Assembly: GCA_002404115.1 (NCBI GenBank)
Contig: DHJB01000053.1
Location: 1-14,144, forward strand
DNA from: Microbacteriaceae bacterium UBA4731
GTDB taxonomy: Bacteria > Actinomycetota > Actinomycetes > Actinomycetales > Microbacteriaceae
Length of the DNA stretch: 14,144 nt
Direction of reading: 5' to 3'
Shown: positions 6,883 through 13,713 of the stretch, in pieces
Layout of the letters: each line of letters opens with the position of its first letter
How positions within the stretch are numbered: position 1 is the first letter of the stretch
Notes under the pieces: model-generated
Told to the model about the DNA's origin: nothing
The model's input: the letters and a program-made list of their open reading frames with translations, nothing else
Database searches by the model: none
Made by a program: the position numbers and the translations under genes

Positions 6883-6979
6883 CTCCAGCAGCGCCCTGAA
6901 TCAGGCAGGGGGGATCCGGGCCGGCTTCGTGCATCCGTCGCCGACTCACACGCGAAACATGCCCGCAACAGGGGCCTCC

Positions 6980-6992
6980 TACACTCGCACAA
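6980..6992 (+). promoter_or_regulatory. Likely leaderless promoter of the ATP-grasp cassette
   Basis: TACACT (6980-6985) lies six bases before the A of the ATG at 6992, and no purine-rich ribosome site is present upstream. In Actinomycetota a TAnnnT -10 this close to a start codon usually marks a transcript beginning at the start codon. No clear -35 is visible. Bases 6883-6991 hold nothing else recognisable. Confidence 0.45.
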
Positions 6993-8665
6993 TGGTTGAC
7001 CTGTTCGCCGGATACGGCGCAAAGGTGGCACCTTCAGCCGAACGGGGCGTCGCGAGCGCCTGGGACGAGATGTTCCCGGACGCGACGTCCCTTGATCCGG
7101 GCGAAGCGCGCAACGCATACAAAGATGTCTACAGCGCCCTCGCACGCATGACGCAGGAGGAACTCCGCGGCCGCACCGATGCCCTCGCCAGCTCCTACCT
7201 GGCGCAGGGCGTCACCTTCGACTTCGCGGGGGAGGAGCGCCCCTTCCCGCTCGATGCCGTGCCACGCGTCATCGAGCAGCAGGACTGGCTGTCGGTCGAG
7301 GCAGGCATCAAGCAGCGGGTGCGCGCCCTCGAGGCATTCCTTGCGGACATCTACGGACCGCAGGCGGCCGTTCGCGACGGGGTCATCCCGGCCGGCCTGA
7401 TCAGCTCGTCGAAGCACTTCCACCGCGAGGCGGCCGGCATCGTCTCCGCGAACAACGTGCGGATCCAGGTCTCGGGCATCGACCTCATCCGCGACGAGAA
7501 GGGCGCCTGGCGGGTGCTCGAGGACAACGTCCGTGTGCCCAGCGGCGTGAGCTACGTCGTCTCCAACCGCCGGGTGATGGCGCAGACGCTGCCCGAGCTG
7601 TTCCAGTCGATGCGCATCCGACCCGTCGACGACTACCCGCACAAACTGCTCCAGGCCTTGCGCGCAGCGGCGCCGGCGGCCGTCGACGACCCCAACGTCG
7701 TCGTGCTCACCCCCGGCGTCTTCAACTCGGCGTACTTCGAACACACGCTCCTCGCCCGGTTGATGGGCGTCGAGCTCGTCGAGGGACGTGACCTGTTCTG
7801 CTCCGGCGGGCGGGTCTGGATGCGCACCACCGCCGGCCCCACGCGCGTGGATGTCATCTACCGCCGCGTCGACGACGAGTTCCTTGACCCGCTGCAGTTC
7901 CGCGCCGATTCGCAGTTGGGCTCGCCCGGCATCATGATGGCCGCACGCCTCGGCAATGTGACGATCGCCAACGCCGTCGGCAACGGCGTCGCCGACGACA
8001 AGCTCGTCTACACCTACCTTCCCGACCTGATCAAGTACTACCTCGCCGAGGATGCCCTCATTCCCAACGTGGACACTTGGCGGCTCGAGGATCCGGGCTC
8101 GCTCGAGGAGGTCCTCGACCGACTCGATGAGCTCGTCATCAAGCCCGTCGACGGCTCGGGCGGCAAGGGCCTCGTGGTCGGACCGGCGGCATCCGCCCGG
8201 GAGCTCGACACGCTGCGTGCGCAGTTGCTGGCCGATCCGCGCGGCTGGATCGCGCAGCCCGTCGTGCAGCTCGCAACCATCCCGACGCTCGTTGACGATG
8301 GGATGCGCCCCCGGCACGCTGACCTCCGGCCGTTCGCCGTCAACGACGGCAGCGAGATCTGGGTTCTGCCCGGCGGGCTCACCAGGGTTGCCCTTCCGGA
8401 GGGCGAGCTCGTCGTCAACTCCAGCCAGGGCGGCGGGTCGAAGGACACCTGGGTGCTTGGACTCGAATCGGACTTCTCCGCAGAGTCGTCACTACGCACC
8501 TCGCACGGTGCGGCCGGCGAGCCGGCGGCCACCATGCAATCGATCCCGGTCGCCCTGCACCGGGTCGACCAATCACCGCAGGACACGCCGTCGGGCGAAA
8601 AGGAACAACGGCAACGGCAGCAGCAGCAGCAACAGTCGTCGGAGGAGGGGGTCGCGGAATGCTGA
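6992..8665 (+). CDS. Circularly permuted ATP-grasp protein (type 2)
   Basis: The protein has 557 residues and is predicted to ligate a carboxylate to an amine using ATP. Family landmarks in order are YKDVYSAL (43-50), FPLDAVPRVI (85-94), EWL-type QQDWL (96-100), VLEDNVRVPSGVSY (175-188), VVLTPGVFNSAYFEH (237-251), DVIYRRVDDEFLDP (287-300), LVIKPVDGSGGKG (381-393), RPFAV (446-450) and the terminal LPGGLTRVA...NSSQGGGSKDTWVL (459-489). ATG 6992 is preferred because the family begins at about this point and upstream codons belong to the dehydrogenase remnant. After residue 490 comes a low-complexity tail of about 65 residues with a glutamine run, likely disordered. Its stop overlaps the next start (ATGCTGA). 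The fixed neighbours, alpha-E and transglutaminase, define a known but uncharacterised cassette proposed to make or attach peptides. The substrate is unknown. Confidence 0.9.
   Translation: MVDLFAGYGAKVAPSAERGVASAWDEMFPDATSLDPGEARNAYKDVYSALARMTQEELRGRTDALASSYLAQGVTFDFAGEERPFPLDAVPRVIEQQDWLSVEAGIKQRVRALEAFLADIYGPQAAVRDGVIPAGLISSSKHFHREAAGIVSANNVRIQVSGIDLIRDEKGAWRVLEDNVRVPSGVSYVVSNRRVMAQTLPELFQSMRIRPVDDYPHKLLQALRAAAPAAVDDPNVVVLTPGVFNSAYFEHTLLARLMGVELVEGRDLFCSGGRVWMRTTAGPTRVDVIYRRVDDEFLDPLQFRADSQLGSPGIMMAARLGNVTIANAVGNGVADDKLVYTYLPDLIKYYLAEDALIPNVDTWRLEDPGSLEEVLDRLDELVIKPVDGSGGKGLVVGPAASARELDTLRAQLLADPRGWIAQPVVQLATIPTLVDDGMRPRHADLRPFAVNDGSEIWVLPGGLTRVALPEGELVVNSSQGGGSKDTWVLGLESDFSAESSLRTSHGAAGEPAATMQSIPVALHRVDQSPQDTPSGEKEQRQRQQQQQQSSEEGVAEC
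8606..8635 (+). repeat. CAG/CAA-rich tract encoding a glutamine run
   Basis: Ten codons read Q-R-Q-R followed by six glutamines, using mostly CAG. The tract is close to the 3' end of the ATP-grasp gene, just before the GGAGGAGGGG ribosome site of the alpha-E gene. Such a tract could vary in length by slippage. Confidence 0.8.
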
Positions 8666-9588
8666 GTCGCATCGCAGAAAGCCTGTTCTGGATCGGGCGC
8701 TACATCGAGCGCAGCGACGGAACCGCGCGCATCCTCGACGTCCACCTGCAGCTCCTGCTCGAGGACCCGTGGATCGAGGAGAACCTCGCCTGCCGGTCGC
8801 TGCTGCAGCTCATGGGCAGCGAGGTGCCGACCGATCGCGAGCTCACCCGCAAGGACGTTCTCTCCCTCCTCGCCGTCGACCGTTCGCAGCCGGTTTCCAT
8901 CGCCTACTCGCTCGGCGCGGCCAGGGAGAACGCCAGGCGGGCGCGCGAGATCCTCTCGACCGATCTCTGGGAATGCCTCAACGCCACGACGGCCAGGATG
9001 CCGCGCAAGGTCGCCAGCGAGAAGACGCATGACTTCTTCGGCTGGGTGCGCGAACGTGCCGCGCTCGCGGTGGGGATTGTCGAAGCCGGCACGAGCCGCG
9101 ACGAGGCCTGGCATTTCTTCACCCTGGGCCGCAGCATCGAGCAGGCCGACATGACCGCCAGGCTGCTGGCAACCCGGTCGCTGACCGACACGAGCAGCCC
9201 CTCCTGGACCACAATCCTGCGATCCTGCGGCGCCTACGAGTCGTACCTGCGCACATACCGGGGGATACCCTCGGCCCAGAACGCCGCGGAGTACCTCCTC
9301 CTCGACCGGCTGTTCCCGCGGTCCATCGTCTACTCCGTCTCCCAGGCGGAGCAGTGCCTGCGTGACCTGGAGCCGCGAAGCGATCGCGTCGGAGTGTCCG
9401 ATAAGGCCCAGCGCGTGCTGGGCCAGATCCGCAGCCAGCTCGAATACCGGCCGATCACGGAGATCGTGCGCGACCTTCCGCAACAAATGGACAGCGTGCA
9501 GGATGCCACGAGCATCGCCTCAGAGGCGATTCGAGAACGATACTTCCCGACCGACGCGGTCCCGATCTGGAACGGTGAGGGGTCATGA
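8659..9588 (+). CDS. Alpha-E domain-containing protein
   Basis: This 309-residue, mostly helical protein belongs to the family formerly called DUF403. It opens with the family signature MLSRIAESLFWIGRYIERSD. It continues with ARENARRAREILSTDLWECLN (92-112), FTLGRSIEQADMTARLL (149-165) and SPSWTTILRSCGAYESYLRTY. FPRSIVYSV (about 214-222) is also typical, as is the end SIASEAIRERYFP. The Glu-Arg-rich helical pairs (IGRYIERSD and LGRSIEQAD) look like an internal duplication. The family is found beside circularly permuted ATP-grasp genes and sometimes fused to them; its activity is unproven, and a role as partner or substrate handler in the ligation reaction is inferred. The start lies 9 bases after a strong GGAGGAGGGG and overlaps the ATP-grasp stop by 7 bases; the stop overlaps the next gene in ATGA. 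Obligate co-expression of all three is therefore likely. Confidence 0.9.
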   Translation: MLSRIAESLFWIGRYIERSDGTARILDVHLQLLLEDPWIEENLACRSLLQLMGSEVPTDRELTRKDVLSLLAVDRSQPVSIAYSLGAARENARRAREILSTDLWECLNATTARMPRKVASEKTHDFFGWVRERAALAVGIVEAGTSRDEAWHFFTLGRSIEQADMTARLLATRSLTDTSSPSWTTILRSCGAYESYLRTYRGIPSAQNAAEYLLLDRLFPRSIVYSVSQAEQCLRDLEPRSDRVGVSDKAQRVLGQIRSQLEYRPITEIVRDLPQQMDSVQDATSIASEAIRERYFPTDAVPIWNGEGS

Positions 9589-10430
9589 ACCGGCTTCGTA
9601 TTCGCCATGTGACCGGCTACCACTACCAGGGCGAGGTCGGGGCGTCGTACAACGAGGCGCGCATGCTGCCGGTCAGTTCGGCCGACCAGTTCGTGCTGCA
9701 CTCGAGCCTGGACATCGCCCCCGCGGCGGTTAATCACACCTATTTGGACTACTGGGGCACCCGGGTGTCGTCGTTCGAGTTGCTCACTCCCCACCAGGAG
9801 TTGAAGCTAACCGCCAACAGCCTCGTCGAGATGCGTCCCCGGTCCCACCCGCCGCAGGAGATGACCTGGGATGCCCTGCTCGCCCAGGCCGCCAAGGCCA
9901 CGACCTTCGTGGAGCAATCGAAGCAGACGCGCCTGAGCGCGCCGCCCGCCGACGTCGAGGCGCTCGCCGCGGAGATCGCAGCCCGGCACACGAACCCGGG
10001 CGCTGCCGCGCTGGAGATCTGCCTCGCCGTCGGCGACCAGGTGCAGTACGTGCAGGGCGTCACCGGGGTGCACTCGACCGCCTCAGACGCGTGGAGCGAC
10101 AAGCGCGGCGTGTGCCAGGACATCGCCCACATCGCGCTCGGGGCGCTGCGCTCCGTGGGCATTCCGGCGCGCTATGTGTCCGGCTACCTGCACCCCAAAC
10201 CGGATGCCGAGATCGGCCAGACCGTGACGGGGGAGTCCCACGCCTGGGTCGAGTGGTTCTGCGGGGAGTGGCGCGGCTTCGATCCGACGAACTCGATCGA
10301 CATCGGCGACCGTCACGTCGCCGTGGGGCGCGGCCGCGACTACAACGACGTCGCCCCGCTGCGGGGCGTCTACGCCGGCCCGTTCGGGTCTGAGCTCTTC
10401 GTCACCGTGGAAATCACCCGCGAGTCCTGA
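9585..10430 (+). CDS. Transglutaminase-like cysteine protease/ligase family protein
   Basis: The protein has 281 residues and no signal peptide, so it is probably cytoplasmic. The N-terminal beta domain (about 1-90) has the family start RLRIRHVTGYHYQGEV and NEARMLP. The papain-like transglutaminase core follows, with Cys177 in KRGVCQDIAH, His219 in ESHAWVEW and Asp233 in GFDPTN forming the catalytic triad. GIPARYVSGYL (192-202) is the conserved strand. All three catalytic residues are present, so it should be active as an amide hydrolase or transferase. The start ATG lies within the ATGA overlap with the alpha-E gene and is preceded by GGTGAGGGG. It closes the cassette: the ATP-grasp enzyme would form an amide or peptide bond and this enzyme would transfer or cleave it. 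That division of labour is inference from conserved gene order. Confidence 0.92.
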   Translation: MNRLRIRHVTGYHYQGEVGASYNEARMLPVSSADQFVLHSSLDIAPAAVNHTYLDYWGTRVSSFELLTPHQELKLTANSLVEMRPRSHPPQEMTWDALLAQAAKATTFVEQSKQTRLSAPPADVEALAAEIAARHTNPGAAALEICLAVGDQVQYVQGVTGVHSTASDAWSDKRGVCQDIAHIALGALRSVGIPARYVSGYLHPKPDAEIGQTVTGESHAWVEWFCGEWRGFDPTNSIDIGDRHVAVGRGRDYNDVAPLRGVYAGPFGSELFVTVEITRES

Positions 10431-10435
10431 GGGGC

Positions 10436-10455
10436 GGCGCGCCTTCGGGCGCGCC
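10436..10455 (+). terminator. UUCG hairpin after the ATP-grasp cassette
   Basis: GGCGCGCC, TTCG and GGCGCGCC form a perfect 8-bp stem with a stable UUCG loop, starting 6 bases after the transglutaminase stop. A GGGG/CCC extension is possible across one bulged C. The sequence after it is C-rich with no T-run, so it may act as a stabilising 3' end or a non-canonical terminator. Confidence 0.6.
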
Positions 10456-10508
10456 CCCGCCCGCCCCCCATTCGCGAGGGTGCCCAAAACCGGACGGATT
10501 GCACCCGT

Positions 10509-10565
10509 GTCGCCGAGAACAGGACTGAATGAGGCGGGTCATCCGTCGGTTCCTGTTTTCGCGAC
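10509..10565. terminator. Long stem-loop in the convergent intergenic region
   Basis: The arms at 10509-10524 (GTCGCCGAGAACAGGA) and 10551-10565 (TCCTGTTTTCGCGAC) pair over about 15 bp with one bulged C and one mismatch (a G-U wobble in the plus-strand RNA), around a 26-base loop. It lies 18 bp past the stop of the minus-strand FAD oxidoreductase, and it may end or protect that transcript. No T-run is present, so the terminator role is tentative. Confidence 0.4.
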
Positions 10566-10583
10566 TCGCAAACCACGGCGCGA

Positions 10584-12014
10584 TCAGGAATCGAATCCGA
10601 GGCCGAGTGCGTCGAGTGTCCTGAGGATGACGTTGCGGTGCCCGCGGGTGTGGTCGGCGCGGTCGAGTGACCACCTCGTGGCCTGGATGCCCATCGACGC
10701 GAGGGGTTCGGGCGGGAACGGCAGCGGCCGGCCGCGCACCATCTCGAGTCGGGTGCGCTCGGTATCCAGCCCGGCGAGCTGGTCGAGCATGACCTTCGCC
10801 GCGAAGTGGGTAGCGCCGACGCCGAGGCCGGTGAAACCGGTGGCGTAGCCGATCCGTCCGCCTCGGGCCGTGCCGAAAAAGGCGCAGAACCGGGTGGACG
10901 TGTCGATCGCGCCGGCCCAGCGGTGGCTGAATCGGAGGCCCTCCAGCTGCGGGAAGGTGGTGAAGAAGTGGCTCGCGAGCTTCTCGTAACTCTCCGGGCG
11001 GTCCTCGTAGGCGCTTCGCACCTTTCGCCCGTAGTGGTAGATCGCGTCGTAGCCGCCGAAGAGGATCCGGTTGTCGGCGCTCAGCCGGTAGTAGTGGAAC
11101 TGGTTCGCCACATCATTCAGCCCCTGCCGGTTCCGCCAACCGATCGAGTCGAGCTGCCCGGCGCTGAGCGGTTCGGTCATCAGCACGTAGTCGTACACGG
11201 GCACGGTGGCGAGGCGGTTGCGCGCGAGCAGGGAAGGGAACACGTTGGTCGCCAGCGCAGTCTTCCGCGCCCGCACCACGCCGTTCGCGGTGGTCAGGCG
11301 CGTGCCCTGCGCCGGGCTGAGCCCGCGCGTGTCCAGGCCCTGCACACGGGAGTTCTCGAAGATCTCCACGCCGAGTTCGCCGGCAGCCCTCGCGAGTTCA
11401 GCCGCGAGTTTGCCTGGATGCACGAGCGCACTGGTGCGTTTGTGCCACAGGCCGCCGAGGTAGGTGGGCGAGTTGACCTGATCGTGCGTGGCCGCGGCAT
11501 CCAGAAAGACCGTGTTCTCGTCGGTCGGCTCGCCCTTCAGCCAGCCAACCTGGTGCTCCTCGACGGCGAGGTCGATGGCGCCGGTGCGCTCGAAGTCGCA
11601 GTCGAGGCCGAGCTCGGTGACGCCGCGTTCGATTTCGTCGAGGTTCGCCAGGCCGAGCTCGCCCAGGCGATCAATCTCCTTCGGCCAGCGGCGTCGGCCG
11701 TTCTCCTCGCCGTGGGTCAGGCTCGCCTCGCAGAAGCCGCCGTTTCGCCCGGATGCCGCCCAGCCGATCGTGCGCGCCTCGAGCAGCACCACGCGCGCGT
11801 CGGGATTGCGCTGCTTGGCGATGAGTGCGGTCCACAGCCCCAGGTATCCGCCGCCGACGACGGCGATGTCGCAGCGGAGATCGGCGGTCAGCCGGGCGTG
11901 GCGCGCCTGCGGGGCGATGTCCTCCAGCCAGAACGAGGCCTGCCGGGTCCCCAGCAGGGACTCGGCAACAACGGATGCGGCTGGCCTGGCCCGTTCGAAA
12001 ATGGTGTTTCCCAC
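10584..12014 (-). CDS. FAD-dependent oxidoreductase, gamma-glutamylputrescine oxidase-like (DAO family)
   Basis: The protein has 476 residues from GTG 12014. This start is chosen because AGAGGA lies 8 bases upstream; an in-frame GTG at 12047 has no ribosome site. The Rossmann FAD motif is CDIAVVGGGYLGLWTALIAK (about 48-67), closed by VVLLEA, then TIGWAASGRNGGFCEASL, the usual flavin-contacting region of D-amino-acid-oxidase-fold enzymes. The C-terminal part has GRIGYATGFTGLGVGATHFA, the second FAD-binding segment, and VPVYDYVLMTEPL. The family includes PuuB, which oxidises gamma-glutamylputrescine, and other secondary or primary amine oxidases; it would yield an aldehyde, peroxide and an amine or ammonia. 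This fits the aminoaldehyde dehydrogenase and permease elsewhere in the window, although the gene is 8 kb away. It lies 70 bp downstream of the RamB-like gene in the same direction. The exact amine is unknown. Confidence 0.8.
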   Translation of the reverse strand: MGNTIFERARPAASVVAESLLGTRQASFWLEDIAPQARHARLTADLRCDIAVVGGGYLGLWTALIAKQRNPDARVVLLEARTIGWAASGRNGGFCEASLTHGEENGRRRWPKEIDRLGELGLANLDEIERGVTELGLDCDFERTGAIDLAVEEHQVGWLKGEPTDENTVFLDAAATHDQVNSPTYLGGLWHKRTSALVHPGKLAAELARAAGELGVEIFENSRVQGLDTRGLSPAQGTRLTTANGVVRARKTALATNVFPSLLARNRLATVPVYDYVLMTEPLSAGQLDSIGWRNRQGLNDVANQFHYYRLSADNRILFGGYDAIYHYGRKVRSAYEDRPESYEKLASHFFTTFPQLEGLRFSHRWAGAIDTSTRFCAFFGTARGGRIGYATGFTGLGVGATHFAAKVMLDQLAGLDTERTRLEMVRGRPLPFPPEPLASMGIQATRWSLDRADHTRGHRNVILRTLDALGLGFDS

Positions 12015-12064
12015 GGGGGTGGTCCTCTTCTGTGGCGGCGGCGCCACGGGTTTATCGTGGCACG

Positions 12065-12082
12065 GGCCGGTCGAAAACGGCC
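12065..12082 (-). repeat. Small hairpin between RamB-like gene and oxidoreductase
   Basis: GGCCG (12065-12069) and CGGCC (12078-12082) can pair around an 8-base loop directly after the RamB-like stop codon. On the minus strand GACCGGCC also occurs twice in the same span. It may be a weak attenuator between the two genes; without a T-run it is not a convincing terminator. Confidence 0.3.
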
Positions 12083-12084
12083 GG

Positions 12085-13572
12085 TCAGCGCGGCGAGTGG
12101 GCCTCGAGGAACTGGTAAACCTCGGTCTGGTCGACTCCGGGGAACGTGCCGGTGGGCAACGCGGCGAGCAGGCTGGTGGGGGTTCGCGCGGCCGGCCAGG
12201 ACTCCCCGGCCCATCGGGCGGACAGCGCGTCGGGGGCTCGGCGGCAGCACGACTCGTCCGGGCACAGCGACACGGCGCGGTTGAGTGTCTCCCGGCCGCG
12301 GAACCACTTCACGTGCGCGAACGGCACCCCCACGCTGACCGAGTAGTCGCCCTCCTTGGCCTTCTCGATGCGTGAGGTGCACCAGAAGGTCCCGCTCGGG
12401 GTGTCGGTGTACTGGTACCAGGGGCTGAACCGGTCCTCGACGTCGAACACGGTCCTGGCGGTCCAGCTGCGGCAGACGGTCGTGCCCTCGACGGCGCCGA
12501 GAGCATCGCTGGGGAACTTCACCGAGTCGTTTTCGTAGGCCTTGATGATGGTGCCCGACTCGTGCACCTTCATGAAGTGAACGGGGATGCCGAGCCGCGC
12601 GGTCGCGAGGTTGGTGAAGCGGTGCGCTGCCGTCTCGTAGGACACGGCGAAGGCATCGCGCAGGTCCTCCATCGAGATCCGGCGGAGGTTCTTCGCCTCG
12701 GTCAGGAGTTTCACCGTGTCATTCTCGGGCAGCAGGATGGCCGCAGTCAGGTAATTCGTTTCCACGCGCTGGCGCAGAAAATCGGCGTAATTTCCGGGTT
12801 CGGCGTGACCGCAGAGGTGGCTCGCGAACGCCTGCAGGATGGGCGTGCGCGAATCCCGCGAGGCCGACTGCGCGGTGGGCAGGTAGATCCGGCCGTGTCT
12901 TTTGTCGGTGACCGACCGGGTGGAGTGGGGCAGGTCGCTGACGTAGTGCAGCGAGTAGCCGAGGTGGCTTGCCATGTCCGCGACGACCTGGTGTGAGACC
13001 GGCCCGCCGGTGTGGCCGACCGCGGTGAGTAGTTCGAGCGCCTGTGCCTCGAGCTCGGGGAAGTAGTTGTCGCGGGCCCGCATGGTCGCCCGCAACTTGG
13101 AGTTGGCTCGCCTGGCCTCCTCCGGGGTCGCCGCGCGTTCCCGGTGCAGTCGTTCGATCTCGTTGTGCAGGGTGAGCAGGGTCTGCAGCGTTTCGTCGCT
13201 CTGGCCCTTGCTGACGCGGATCCGGGGCAGGCCGAGCGCGGTGAATACGGGGCCTCGCTGGGCCTTCTCGACGGCAATCTCCAGCGCGGCGCGCTCGGAC
13301 GGGGCATCCGTTTTCAGAAGGTCGTCGACGTTCGTGCCGAGGGCCGCGGCGATCGTTCGCAGCATGGCGAGCCGCGGTTCCCGCTTGCCGTTCTCGATCA
13401 TCGACACCTGGGACGGCGCCCGGCCGATAGCCTTCGCGAGGGCGTCGAGGGTCATCTTGCGAGCCGTGCGGAGCTCACGGATGCGGCGGCCCAGGGTGAG
13501 GGCGTCCAGCTCTGCCTCCTCGTCCGGAGCATCGGAGAGGGAGGGGTGAAGGATTCGATCGGCGATGACCAT
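12085..13572 (-). CDS. ramB: RamB-like XRE/ImmA-IrrE-type transcriptional regulator
   Basis: The protein has 495 residues from ATG 13572; a TTG at 13578 would add two. The N-terminal Cro/C1 helix-turn-helix spans about 26-81: [20 protein letters not shown], then [16 protein letters not shown], with the recognition helix SQVSMIENG. The middle (about 170-335) is the IrrE/ImmA-like domain. The peptidase motif reads HLCGH (252-256) in place of HExxH, so proteolysis is unlikely. The C-terminal domain, about 360-495, is that of short-chain fatty acyl regulators, with cysteines in TTVCRSW, FWCTSR and CPDESCC. In Corynebacterium RamB represses acetate genes including aceA. Here it is divergent from isocitrate lyase, which strongly supports that identity. 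No good ribosome site precedes the start, and a palindrome covers the start codon, suggesting autoregulation. The FAD oxidoreductase follows 70 bp downstream. Confidence 0.88.
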   Translation of the reverse strand: MVIADRILHPSLSDAPDEEAELDALTLGRRIRELRTARKMTLDALAKAIGRAPSQVSMIENGKREPRLAMLRTIAAALGTNVDDLLKTDAPSERAALEIAVEKAQRGPVFTALGLPRIRVSKGQSDETLQTLLTLHNEIERLHRERAATPEEARRANSKLRATMRARDNYFPELEAQALELLTAVGHTGGPVSHQVVADMASHLGYSLHYVSDLPHSTRSVTDKRHGRIYLPTAQSASRDSRTPILQAFASHLCGHAEPGNYADFLRQRVETNYLTAAILLPENDTVKLLTEAKNLRRISMEDLRDAFAVSYETAAHRFTNLATARLGIPVHFMKVHESGTIIKAYENDSVKFPSDALGAVEGTTVCRSWTARTVFDVEDRFSPWYQYTDTPSGTFWCTSRIEKAKEGDYSVSVGVPFAHVKWFRGRETLNRAVSLCPDESCCRRAPDALSARWAGESWPAARTPTSLLAALPTGTFPGVDQTEVYQFLEAHSPR

Positions 13573-13584
13573 ACTCAATGGTCA
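13566..13584. promoter_or_regulatory. Palindrome over the ramB start codon
   Basis: TGACCAT (13566-13572), ACTCA and ATGGTCA (13578-13584) form a perfect 7-bp inverted repeat. The ATG start of the RamB-like gene is inside the left arm. A dimeric regulator bound here would block its own gene, so autorepression is the simple reading, though this is not shown. Confidence 0.5.
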
Positions 13585-13606
13585 CACGTCCGTAAAGTTC
13601 TGGCAA

Positions 13607-13630
13607 GCAGAAGAATTGCGTTTCTTCTGC
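13607..13630. promoter_or_regulatory. Inverted repeat in the ramB-aceA intergenic region
   Basis: GCAGAAGAA (13607-13615) and TTCTTCTGC (13622-13630) are perfect complements with a 6-base spacer TTGCGT. The repeat lies 84 bp before the aceA start and 35 bp before the ramB start, as suits an operator controlling both. The nearby AAAGTTCTGGCAA (13594-13606) loosely recalls the corynebacterial RamB motif but is not an exact match. The remainder of 13573-13713 is leader sequence with no clear -10. Confidence 0.5.
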
Positions 13631-13713
13631 AAGAAATTCCGGTTCGTGGGGCTTCCGTGGGCCGCAGAGTTGGTGCACAGGCAACGCAAAGACGCTCGAC
13701 TGAGGAGAACATC

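Noticed and set aside
6821..6991. Upstream extension of the ATP-grasp frame by 57 codons
   Set aside because: The extension overlaps the dehydrogenase remnant, has no family similarity and no ribosome site; the -10 at 6980 favours the start at 6992.
7034..8317. Minus-strand open frame of 427 codons opposite the ATP-grasp gene
   Set aside because: Its composition is rich in Asp, Val, Gly and His as expected from the complementary frame, and no protein family is seen.
12015..12047. GTG at 12047 as start of the FAD oxidoreductase
   Set aside because: No ribosome site precedes it, and the extra residues MAPPPQKRTTP encode the AGAGGA site that serves the GTG at 12014.
10806..12284. Plus-strand open frame of 492 codons across the oxidoreductase and RamB-like genes
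   Set aside because: It spans two real minus-strand genes and their gap, with no domain or conserved motif; it is a GC-driven shadow.
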